Shown here piece by piece: positions 1 through 10,010 of a stretch of 64,000 nt of DNA. The position numbers and the translations under genes are program-made. Source of the DNA: Cristatella mucedo (taxonomy: Eukaryota > Bryozoa > Phylactolaemata > Cristatellidae). The DNA lies in assembly GCA_009760855.2 (NCBI GenBank), contig WPIO01000054.1:1358501-1422500 (forward strand), in the 5' to 3' direction. Each line of letters begins with the position of its first letter. Position 1 is the first letter of the stretch. Under the pieces are notes generated by a model that saw only the letters and a program-made list of their open reading frames with translations, ran no database searches and was not told the origin of the DNA.

Positions 1-1778
1 ACAATAAACCATCTCCTCAACCGTTCCCAGGTTAGCTCCTTACCTGATGATCCTTGCGATGATCTAGCCGATCGCTTCTCTCGATTCTTTGTGCAGAAGA
101 TAGACAAAATCAGGGAATCCATCCCTGCGATGACAACCTTCCCACTAGAATGCTGTTCCTCGGTTCCTGGCTGCGCCTCAATGTCTGCATTTAAACAGGT
201 CACTAGTGATGTAGTCCTAAAGCTCGTATCTCAATCAAAGAATACAACAAGTCCACTGGACCCTATTCCCACTGTCCTGCTCCTACGTTGCATTGATCTG
301 CTGCTGCCATGCATAACCAACATCATTAATATGTCATTAGCCTCAGGTCAGGTCCCAGCACCTTTCAAAAAAGCTGTAGTCAGGCCACTTCTCAAGAAAG
401 CTACACTGGACCAAGAGAACTTAAGCAACTACCGCCCAGTCTCCCTTCTACCATTCCTATCAAAGACACTGCAACGGGTCGTGGCAGACCAGCTGAACTC
501 GTATATCGAAACCTCACACCTTGCTAGTAAGTTCCAGTCTGGCTTTAGAGCTAATCACTCCACAGAGTCAGCATTGCTTCGGGTATACAACGACCTACTT
601 AGGAATGCAGACATGGGTAGAGTGTCTCTTCTTGTTTTGCTCGATCTTTCGGCAGCTTTTGATACCATCGATCACAAAGTACTTCTAGAGCGCCTCTCAT
701 CTCGCCTGGGCATCACTGGCACTGCTCTGCAGTGGTTCAGGTCCTATCTCAGTGGGAGACTCCAGAGTGTTGACGTGAATGGACAAAGATCATCTGAAGT
801 ACCTCTAAAATATGGAGTACCTCAGGGCTCTGTGCTAGGTCCGGTCCTTTTCACCGTTTATACTCTCCCTCTCGCTGATGTGATTGCCAAGCACAATCTA
901 GGCTTTCACTTCTATGCGGATGACACTCAGTTGTACCTTTGCTTTGATCCCTCCCAGCCTTCGAGCACCTCAAATTCTCTCAACTCACTTGCTGCATGCA
1001 TTGATGACATCCGATCATGGATGGCAGCAAATTTTCTAAAACTAAACGATGATAAAACTAACTTACTAGTTATGGGCAAACCTAGTGTTATTCAGAAATT
1101 GGAAAGGCTGACTTTCAAAATTGGCTCTGCCAGCATATCTCCAGTTGCATCAGCTCGAAATCTAGGTGTCATATTCCAAAGAGACCTCTCGTTAGACGAC
1201 CACATCAGCTCCACAGTCAAATCAGCCTATTTTCAGCTTCATAACATTGCTAAAATTAGGGCTTGTTTAGATAAGGATACCACGTCCAAGTTGGTCAATG
1301 CATTCGTGACATCCCGTCTCGACTTCTGCAACTCACTGCTCGCTGGCCTACTGGCATGTGCGATCAGGCGATTGCAGCTGGTGCAAAACTCTGCAGCTAG
1401 GCTTGTTTGTCGTGAGCGTCGCAGTTGCCACATTACTCCACTTCTCGCCGACCTGCACTGGCTACCAGTCAAACAACGGATTGACTTCAAGGTTTTGTCG
1501 CTCACTTTTAGGTCTCTTCATTCTATGGCTCCAGCCTACCTTTCAGAAAAATACTACCCCATCAGGCAAAGCATCGTACCACTCGCTTTTCGGAATCCAA
1601 CAGTCTAGAAATACCTCGTACAAACCTTAAATCCTTTGGAGACCGTGCATTTAGCTCGTATGCTCCCACAGCCTGGAACTGCCTCCCGACCTGCATCAGA
1701 ACATCCCCTGACCTGACCACATTTAAAAGAAACTTAAAAACATACCTATTTAGGACAGCATTTAGTGGGTCCTTGTGA
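1..1778 (+). pseudogene. LINE ORF2 reverse transcriptase, frameshifted copy
   Basis: The frame is open from base 1. It carries the RT core: SGFRANHSTESALL at about 532-576, DLSAAFDTIDH near 640-675, YGVPQGSVLGP near 810-843 and the catalytic YADDTQLYL near 913-939. After that comes the C-terminal region usual for the group (TSRLDFCNSLLAGL, HWLPVKQRI). Two extra A residues in the A-run at 1546-1550 shift the frame, so this copy stops at 1608. The intact sister copy reads on for about 75 more residues (to the equivalent of 1778). The rest of the frame is clean, so the lesion is recent. The 5' part lies outside the window. Confidence 0.9.
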
Positions 1779-2014
1779 TTCGTCCTCGATGTGCTTATGC
1801 GTGCTGACACTGTTCATGCTGCCACTAACCACATTTGCATGCTGACCCAGTGCATGTAACCCCTTACCATGTTATTCATTTTGTTTGTTTCTCAAGCATG
1901 ATTTTACTTACTATTCTATTGCGTATCACTTTGCAGCAAATGTAAAGCGCCTAGAAAGAGATTATGTTCTCTGGGGGCGCTTTATCAAGTGCAATATTAT
2001 TATTATTATTATTA
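1..2014 (+). mobile_element. CR1/L2-like LINE, copy 1 (runs off the left edge)
   Basis: The element is already inside its reverse transcriptase ORF at base 1 and ends in an (ATT)n tail just before 2015, where satellite begins. It matches the second copy at 7999-10010 almost base for base; I noticed one substitution near 1305, one near 1970 and a 2-base insertion near 1546. The 3' UTR carries the family tail (AAGCGCCTAGAAAGAGATTA, then a GGGCGCTTTATC motif), which recurs in every LINE end of this window. The shared tail, the ATT repeat end and the RT motifs place it in the CR1/L2 group. Confidence 0.93.
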
Positions 2015-5000
2015 TTCCGGACTAGCACAGCATAGTGGCCTAACAATTAAATTGATTATTACCAAAGCTGGAAAACTAAACGACTAGTCAGCAGAGGAGG
2101 TGGCAGCAGTAAGCACTGGGCGACTGCCCATTATTGCGAGTCTTTTTGTTTCTACGACCATAGACCCGACCAAAGTTTACGAGCGAGCTTAAACGATCGA
2201 GGGTTTTTTTTATTCCCTCGCCAGCTCGTAGCCGTACGCTGAGACGATAAAGGCTCGATTGGCTTAGCTATGTATGCATTTGTCAATGCAGAAAAGCATG
2301 AATACAAACATGAGGCGGACGGGCCACGGCTGCAACGCTGTAGGCAGCTACATGCCAACGCTTTCGTTGGCAATCCAAGAACGATGGCATATACGGCCAA
2401 CTTAGAATGTCTTTCGGATATTGCTCACAAGGGATATGGTAATCAATTCAATCTCTCGATCAAACGTGGAGCGACCAGAGATTAGCAGATACGTGTTGTA
2501 CAGGAGCACTTCATCGCACAGGTGTACATGACGACATCACAGCTCGCCCAACATAATGGTGACAGTCCGACGATGGGACATCGACGAGAGTGTGAGTGCA
2601 CATAGCGATCAGGATGGCGAGGCCTAATGCGTTAAGTAAGAGTTGCTGCTACGGTTACTGGCCGCACAGAGGCTAGCTTAGCGGCAAGCAGCTGCATCGG
2701 ACAGCATGGCATGGCCGCACCATGATGACGGAGAAGCCGCCACCGAGTACCTGGGAAAATCGGCGGAAAGGAAAAAGGCTGGGGATGCAAGTATTCATCG
2801 AATCAATCGCCGTTGCGTTACGATTGCCGAGGCAAATGCAACTGTGACTTCTTTCAGAAAACTGAGCTTTGGCAGCCGGCGTCTTGGCTGAGGATTTTGC
2901 TTCCCCGAGGAATTCTACAACAGACCCCCTGGCGTCGGGTATGTCGAGGTGCATTCAAGGGCACTGGCGTCAAGACAGCTAGCTACTTTGCTCTACCCGA
3001 CAAAAATTCCACAAGAAAGCAAGACAACTCGAAACGCTCCACCATTCCGGACTAGCACAGCGTAGTGGCCTAACAATTAAATTGATTATTACCAAAGCGA
3101 GAAAACTAAACGACTACTCAGCAGAGGAGGTGGCAGCAGTAAGCACTGGGCGACTGCCTTTTTTTTGCGAGTCTTTTTGTTTCTACGACCATAGACCCGA
3201 CCAAAGTTTACGAGCAATCTTAAACGATCGAGTGTTTATATCATTCCCTCGCTTGCTGGTAGCCGTACGCCGAGACGATAAAGGCTCGATTGGCTTAGCT
3301 ATGTATGCATTTGTCAATGCAGAAAAGCATGAATACGAACATGAGGCGGACGGGCCACGGCTGCAACGCTGTAGGCAGCTACATGCCAACGCTTTCGTTG
3401 GCAATCCGAGAACGATGGCATATACGGCCAACTTAGAATGTCTTTCGGATATTGCTCACAAGGGATATGGTAATCAATTCAATCTCTCGATCAAACGTGG
3501 AGCGACCAGAGATTAGCAGATACGTGTTGTACAGGAGCACTTCATCGCACAGGTGTACATGACGACATCACAGCTCGCCCAACATAATGGTGACAGTCCG
3601 ACGATGGGACATCGACGAGAGTGTGAGTGCAAATAGCGATCAGGATGGCGAGGCCTAATGCGTTAAGTAAGAGTTGCTGCTACGGTTACTGGCCGCACAG
3701 AGGCTAGCTTAGCGGCAAGCAGCTGCATCGGACAGCATGGCATGGCCGCACCACGATGACGGAGAAGCCGCCACGAGTACCTGGGAAAATCGGCTGAAAG
3801 GAAAAAGGCTGGGGATGCAAGTATTGATCGAATCAATCGCCGTTGCGTTACGATTGCCGAGGCAAATGCAACTGTGACTTCTTTCAGAAAACTGAGCTTT
3901 GGCAGCAAGACAGCTAGCTACTTTGCTCTACCCGACAAAAATTTCACAAAAAAGCAAGACAACTCGAAACGCTCCACCATTCCGGACTAGCACAGCTTAG
4001 CTGCCTAACAATTAAACTGCTTTCTACCAAAGCTGGAAAACTTAATGACTACTCAGCAGTGTGGGGTGGCAGCAGCAAGCACTGGGCGACTGCGTTTTTT
4101 TGCGAGTCTTTTTGTTTCTACGACCATAGACCCGACCGAAGTTTGCGAGCAAGCTTTAACGATCGAGTGTTTATATCATTCCCTCGCTTGCTGGTAGCCG
4201 TACGCCGAGACGATAAAGGCTCGATTGGCTTAGCTATGTATGCATTTGTCAATGCAGAAAAGCATGAATACGAACATGAGGCGGACGGGCCACGGCTGCA
4301 ACGCTGTAGGCAGCTACATGCCAACGCTTTCGTTGGCAATCCAAGAACGATGGCATATACGGCCAACTTACAATGTCTTTCGGATATTGCTCACTAGGGC
4401 TATAGTAATCAATTCAATCTCTCGATCAAACGTGGAGCGACCAGAGATTAGCAGATACGTGTTGTACAGGAGCACTTCATTGCACAGGTGTACATGACGA
4501 CATCACAGCTCGCCCAACATAATGGTGACAATCCGACGATGGGACATCGACGAGAGTGTGAGTGCAAATAGCGATCAGGATGGCGAGGCCTAATGCGTTA
4601 AGTAAGAGTTGCATCTACGGTTACTGGCCGCACAGAGGCTAGCTTAGCGGCAAGCAGCTGCATCGGACAGCATGGCATGGCCGCACCATGATGACGGAGA
4701 AGCCGCCACCGAGTACCTGGGAAAATCGGCGGAAAGGAAAAAGGCTGGGGATGCAAGTATTCATCGAATCAATTGCCGTTGCGTTAGGATTGCCGAGGCA
4801 AATGCAACTGTGACTTCTCTCAGAAAACTGAGCTTTGGCAGCCGGCGTCTTGGCTGAGGATTTTGCTTCCCCGAGGAATTCTACAACAGACCCCCTGGCG
4901 TCGGGTATGTCGAGGTGCATTCAAGGGCACTGGCGTCAAGACAGCTAGCTACTTTGCTCTACCCGACAAAAATTCCACAAGAAAGCAAGACAACTCGAAA

Positions 5001-7074
5001 CGCTCCACCATTCCGGACTAGCACAGCGTAGTGGCCTAACAATTAAATTGATTATTACCAAAGCGGAAAAACTAAACGACTACTCAGCAGAGGAGGTGGC
5101 AGCAGTAAGCACTGGGCGACTGCCTTTTTTTGCGAGTCTTTTTGTTTCTACGACCATAGACCCGACCAAAGTTTACGAGCAATCTTAAACGATCGAGTGT
5201 TTATATTATTCTCTCGCTTGCTGGTAGCCGTACGCCGAGACGATAAAGGCTCGATTGGCTTAGCTATGTATGCATTTGTCAATGCAGAAAAGCATGAATA
5301 CGAACATGAGGCGGACGGGCCACGGCTGCAACGCTGTAGGCAGCTACATGCCAACGCTTTCGTTGGCAATCCGAGAACGATGGACAATACGGCCAACTTA
5401 GAATGTCTTTCGGATATTGCTCACAAGGGATATGGTAATCAATTCAATCTCTCGATCAAACGTGGAGCGACCAGAGATTAGCAGATACGTGTTGTACAGG
5501 AGCACTTCATCGCACAGGTGTACATGACGACATCACAGCTCGCCCAACATAATGGTGACAGTCCGACGATGGGACATCGACGAGAGTGTGAGTGCAAATA
5601 GCGATCAGGATGGCGAGGCCTAATGCGTTAAGTAAGAGTTGCATCTACGGTTACTGGCCGCACAGAGGCTAGCTTAGCGGCAAGCAGCTGCATCGGACAG
5701 CATGGCATGGCCGCACCATGATGACGGAGAAGCCGCCACCGAGTACCTGATAAAATCGGCGGAAAGGAAAAAGGCTGGGGATGCAAGTATTGATCGAATC
5801 AATCGCCGTTGCGTTACGATTGCCGAGGCAAATGCAACTGTGACTTCTTTCAGAAAACTGAGCTTTGGCAGCCGGCGTCTTGGCTGAGGATTTTGCTTCC
5901 CCGAGGAATTCTACAACAGACCCCCTGGCGTCGGGTATGTCGAGGTGCATTCAAGGGCACTGGCGTCAAGACAGCTAGCTACTTTGCTCTACCCGACAAA
6001 AATTCCACAAGAAAGCAAGACAACTCGAAACGCTCCACCATTCCGGACTAGCACAGCGTAGTGGCCTAACAATTAAATTGATTATTACCAAAGCGGGAAA
6101 ACTAAACGACTTCTCAGCAGAGGAGGTGGCAGCAGTAAGCACTGGGCGACTGCCTTTTTTTGCGAGTCTTTTTGTTTCTACGACCATAGACCCGACCAAA
6201 GTTTACGAGCAATCTTAAACGATCGAGTGTTTATATTATTCTCTCGCTTGCTGGTAGCCGTACGCCGAGACGATAAAGGCTCGATTGGCTTAGCTATGTA
6301 TGCATTTGTCAATGCAGAAAAGCATGAATACGAACATGAGGCGGACGGGCCACGGCTGCAACGCTGTAGGCAGCTACATGCCAACGCTTTCGTTGGCAAT
6401 CCGAGAACGATGGACAATACGGCCAACTTAGAATGTCTTTCGGATATTGCTCACAAGGGATATGGTAATCAATTCAATCTCTCGATCAAACGTGGAGCGA
6501 CCAGAGATTAGCAGATACGTGTTGTACAGGAGCACTTCATCGCACAGGTGTACATGACGACATCACAGCTCGCCCAACATAATGGTGACAGTCCGACGAT
6601 GGGACATCGACGAGAGTGTGAGTGCAAATAGCGATCAGGATGGCGAGGCCTAATGCGTTAAGTAAGAGTTGCTGCTACGGTTACTGGCCGCACAGAGGCT
6701 AGCTTAGCGGCAAGCAGCTGCATCGGACAGCATGGCATGGCCGCACCACGAAGACGGAGAAGCCGCCACCGAGTACCTGGGAAAATCGGCTGAAAGGAAA
6801 AAGGCTGGGGATGCAAGTATTCATCGAATCAATCGCCGTTTCGTTAGGATTGCCGAGACAAATGCAACTGTGACTTCTTTCAGAAAACTGAGCTTTGGCA
6901 GCCGGCGTCTTGGCTGAGGATTTTGCTTCCCCGAGGAATTCTACAACAGACCCCCTGGCGTCGGGTATGTCGAGGTGCATTCAAGGGCACTGGCGTCAAG
7001 ACAGCTAGCTACTTTGCTCTACCCGACAAAAATTTCACAAGAAAGCAAGACAACTCGAAACGCTCTACCATTCC
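2015..7074 (+). repeat. Satellite array 1: five tandem units of about 1,030 bp
   Basis: Units begin at TTCCGGACTAGCACAGC and start at 2015, 3045, 3980, 5011 and 6041; the array ends at 7074 where the LINE begins. Lengths are 1030, 935, 1031, 1030 and about 1034 bp. The 935-bp unit has lost about 95 bp near 3905. Two subtypes exist: A (AGCGTAGTGGCCTAAC near the start, then TTGATTATTACC) and B (AGCTTAGCTGCCTAAC, then CTGCTTTCTACC). Unit order is A', A, B, A, A, where A' differs from A in having CCCATTATTGCG instead of a poly-T tract. ORFs of 60-144 aa run through the units on both strands, but stops and poly-T length changes break them and they match no family I know. I treat the unit as non-coding satellite. 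Confidence 0.95.
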
Positions 7075-10010
7075 GACGACGCTACTCCATCTGGTTTCAC
7101 GTTCTTTCACACCCCTAGATCAATCAAAACTGGAGGTGGAGTTGCTATGATCGTGCGCTCGAAATTCAACTTCAAGCCATTTGCGGTAACCTCGAAGCAG
7201 TCTTTTGAATCAATTGTCCTGGTCTCACCCGAAAACAAGCTACCGATAGTGGCAGTAGTCTATCGCCCACCAGGTACCAAATCCTCCTTTATCTCAGATT
7301 TCTCCGATCTCATTTCGATTCTGTGTGCAAGAAATCGATCCTTCCTCGTTATGGGTGATTTCAACGTTCACTTTGATAACTTATCTGACGCTTTCAGCAG
7401 CACCGAATTTCGTACATTGACAGACTCATTATCTCTTGTGACTCATGTGCATGGCCGTACCCACATCAAGGGTCACACACTCGACCAAATTTTCTCATAT
7501 AACTGCACTTTGTCATCACCAGTTATCACCAAATCCTGCTTATCTGACCACATGCAGATCTCATTCAATCTACAGTGTGTGCCCACATTCTCCTCTAAAA
7601 TAACCTGTGAATCGCGAAACCTCAAGACCCTTGACATCGATGCTGTCCGTGCGAGCATATCTGCTTCACCTTTGCTGCTCAGTCCTCCCTCCGATCTATC
7701 ATCACTGGTAGATTGCTACAACACGACACTAGCTGACACGCTCGACGAGTTTGCACCTTTGACAAAGCGCACTGTGCGTCCCCGCCCAGACGGCCTATGG
7801 TTTACCACAGACATTAAACTAGCCAAGTCTACTAAACGAAAGCTTGAAAAGGCATACAAAAGATCCGGACTAGCTGTCCATCGACAGGCATATGAAGACT
7901 ACTGTAAGTCGTACCAATCGATCCTAGCAAAGGCTAAGTCTAGCTTCTATAGAAACATTGTTGAATCACAGATGCACAATCCAAAAATGCTGATGTCGAC
8001 AATAAACCATCTCCTCAACCGTTCCCAGGTTAGCTCCTTACCTGATGATCCTTGCGATGATCTAGCCGATCGCTTCTCTCGATTCTTTGTGCAGAAGATA
8101 GACAAAATCAGGGAATCCATCCCTGCGATGACAACCTTCCCACTAGAATGCTGTTCCTCGGTTCCTGGCTGCGCCTCAATGTCTGCATTTAAACAGGTCA
8201 CTAGTGATGTAGTCCTAAAGCTCGTATCTCAATCAAAGAATACAACAAGTCCACTGGACCCTATTCCCACTGTCCTGCTCCTACGTTGCATTGATCTGCT
8301 GCTGCCATGCATAACCAACATCATTAATATGTCATTAGCCTCAGGTCAGGTCCCAGCACCTTTCAAAAAAGCTGTAGTCAGGCCACTTCTCAAGAAAGCT
8401 ACACTGGACCAAGAGAACTTAAGCAACTACCGCCCAGTCTCCCTTCTACCATTCCTATCAAAGACACTGCAACGGGTCGTGGCAGACCAGCTGAACTCGT
8501 ATATCGAAACCTCACACCTTGCTAGTAAGTTCCAGTCTGGCTTTAGAGCTAATCACTCCACAGAGTCAGCATTGCTTCGGGTATACAACGACCTACTTAG
8601 GAATGCAGACATGGGTAGAGTGTCTCTTCTTGTTTTGCTCGATCTTTCGGCAGCTTTTGATACCATCGATCACAAAGTACTTCTAGAGCGCCTCTCATCT
8701 CGCCTGGGCATCACTGGCACTGCTCTGCAGTGGTTCAGGTCCTATCTCAGTGGGAGACTCCAGAGTGTTGACGTGAATGGACAAAGATCATCTGAAGTAC
8801 CTCTAAAATATGGAGTACCTCAGGGCTCTGTGCTAGGTCCGGTCCTTTTCACCGTTTATACTCTCCCTCTCGCTGATGTGATTGCCAAGCACAATCTAGG
8901 CTTTCACTTCTATGCGGATGACACTCAGTTGTACCTTTGCTTTGATCCCTCCCAGCCTTCGAGCACCTCAAATTCTCTCAACTCACTTGCTGCATGCATT
9001 GATGACATCCGATCATGGATGGCAGCAAATTTTCTAAAACTAAACGATGATAAAACTAACTTACTAGTTATGGGCAAACCTAGTGTTATTCAGAAATTGG
9101 AAAGGCTGACTTTCAAAATTGGCTCTGCCAGCATATCTCCAGTTGCATCAGCTCGAAATCTAGGTGTCATATTCCAAAGAGACCTCTCGTTAGACGACCA
9201 CATCAGCTCCACAGTCAAATCAGCCTATTTTCAGCTTCATAACATTGCTAAAATTAGGGCTTGTTTAGATAAGGATACCACGTCCAAGTTGGTCAATGCA
9301 TTCGCGACATCCCGTCTCGACTTCTGCAACTCACTGCTCGCTGGCCTACTGGCATGTGCGATCAGGCGATTGCAGCTGGTGCAAAACTCTGCAGCTAGGC
9401 TTGTTTGTCGTGAGCGTCGCAGTTGCCACATTACTCCACTTCTCGCCGACCTGCACTGGCTACCAGTCAAACAACGGATTGACTTCAAGGTTTTGTCGCT
9501 CACTTTTAGGTCTCTTCATTCTATGGCTCCAGCCTACCTTTCAGAAATACTACCCCATCAGGCAAAGCATCGTACCACTCGCTTTTCGGAATCCAACAGT
9601 CTAGAAATACCTCGTACAAACCTTAAATCCTTTGGAGACCGTGCATTTAGCTCGTATGCTCCCACAGCCTGGAACTGCCTCCCGACCTGCATCAGAACAT
9701 CCCCTGACCTGACCACATTTAAAAGAAACTTAAAAACATACCTATTTAGGACAGCATTTAGTGGGTCCTTGTGATTCGTCCTCGATGTGCTTATGCGTGC
9801 TGACACTGTTCATGCTGCCACTAACCACATTTGCATGCTGACCCAGTGCATGTAACCCCTTACCATGTTATTCATTTTGTTTGTTTCTCAAGCATGATTT
9901 TACTTACTATTCTATTGCGTATCACTTTGCAGCAAATGTAAAGCGCCTAGAAAGAGATTATGTTCTCTGAGGGCGCTTTATCAAGTGCAATATTATTATT
10001 ATTATTATTA
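7071..10010 (+). mobile_element. CR1/L2-like LINE, copy 2, 5'-truncated and otherwise intact
   Basis: The 5' junction is abrupt: satellite runs to the TTCCG at 7071-7075 and the next bases read in frame into the middle of an APE-type endonuclease (GFTFFHTPR, then GGGVAMIVR). The ORF ends at 9774. A 3' UTR of about 236 bp follows, with the family tail and (ATT)n up to 10010. Satellite resumes at 10011 at its unit start. A target-site duplication cannot be separated from the ATT tail; ATTCCG (6 bases) fits both flanks. The lack of stops and the near identity to copy 1 show that the element or the array is young. Confidence 0.93.
7147..9774 (+). CDS. LINE ORF2 polyprotein: partial APE endonuclease + reverse transcriptase
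   Basis: This is the replication protein of the LINE: nicking endonuclease plus reverse transcriptase for target-primed reverse transcription. 875 aa from the first Met, but the frame is open upstream to the truncation point at 7075, so the Met is an internal residue and not a native start. Endonuclease motifs visible are VYRPPG (~residues 30-36), MGDFNVHFD (~69-77) and LSDHMQ (~131-136). The N-terminal motifs of the domain (the ET motif region) are missing. RT motifs follow: NYRPVSLLPFLSKT (~425-440), [41 protein letters not shown] (catalytic DD) and LKLNDDKTNLLVMG. The C-terminal region (LHWLPVKQR, then AWNCLPTCIR, then TFKRNLKTYLF) is the conserved end of CR1/L2-type proteins. The truncated endonuclease makes it non-autonomous. 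Confidence 0.93.
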   Translation: MIVRSKFNFKPFAVTSKQSFESIVLVSPENKLPIVAVVYRPPGTKSSFISDFSDLISILCARNRSFLVMGDFNVHFDNLSDAFSSTEFRTLTDSLSLVTHVHGRTHIKGHTLDQIFSYNCTLSSPVITKSCLSDHMQISFNLQCVPTFSSKITCESRNLKTLDIDAVRASISASPLLLSPPSDLSSLVDCYNTTLADTLDEFAPLTKRTVRPRPDGLWFTTDIKLAKSTKRKLEKAYKRSGLAVHRQAYEDYCKSYQSILAKAKSSFYRNIVESQMHNPKMLMSTINHLLNRSQVSSLPDDPCDDLADRFSRFFVQKIDKIRESIPAMTTFPLECCSSVPGCASMSAFKQVTSDVVLKLVSQSKNTTSPLDPIPTVLLLRCIDLLLPCITNIINMSLASGQVPAPFKKAVVRPLLKKATLDQENLSNYRPVSLLPFLSKTLQRVVADQLNSYIETSHLASKFQSGFRANHSTESALLRVYNDLLRNADMGRVSLLVLLDLSAAFDTIDHKVLLERLSSRLGITGTALQWFRSYLSGRLQSVDVNGQRSSEVPLKYGVPQGSVLGPVLFTVYTLPLADVIAKHNLGFHFYADDTQLYLCFDPSQPSSTSNSLNSLAACIDDIRSWMAANFLKLNDDKTNLLVMGKPSVIQKLERLTFKIGSASISPVASARNLGVIFQRDLSLDDHISSTVKSAYFQLHNIAKIRACLDKDTTSKLVNAFATSRLDFCNSLLAGLLACAIRRLQLVQNSAARLVCRERRSCHITPLLADLHWLPVKQRIDFKVLSLTFRSLHSMAPAYLSEILPHQAKHRTTRFSESNSLEIPRTNLKSFGDRAFSSYAPTAWNCLPTCIRTSPDLTTFKRNLKTYLFRTAFSGSL

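Noticed and set aside
2145-2200. 5S rRNA start-like TCTACGACCATA in the satellite unit
   Set aside because: Only about a dozen bases resemble 5S; the internal control region and the rest of the gene are absent.
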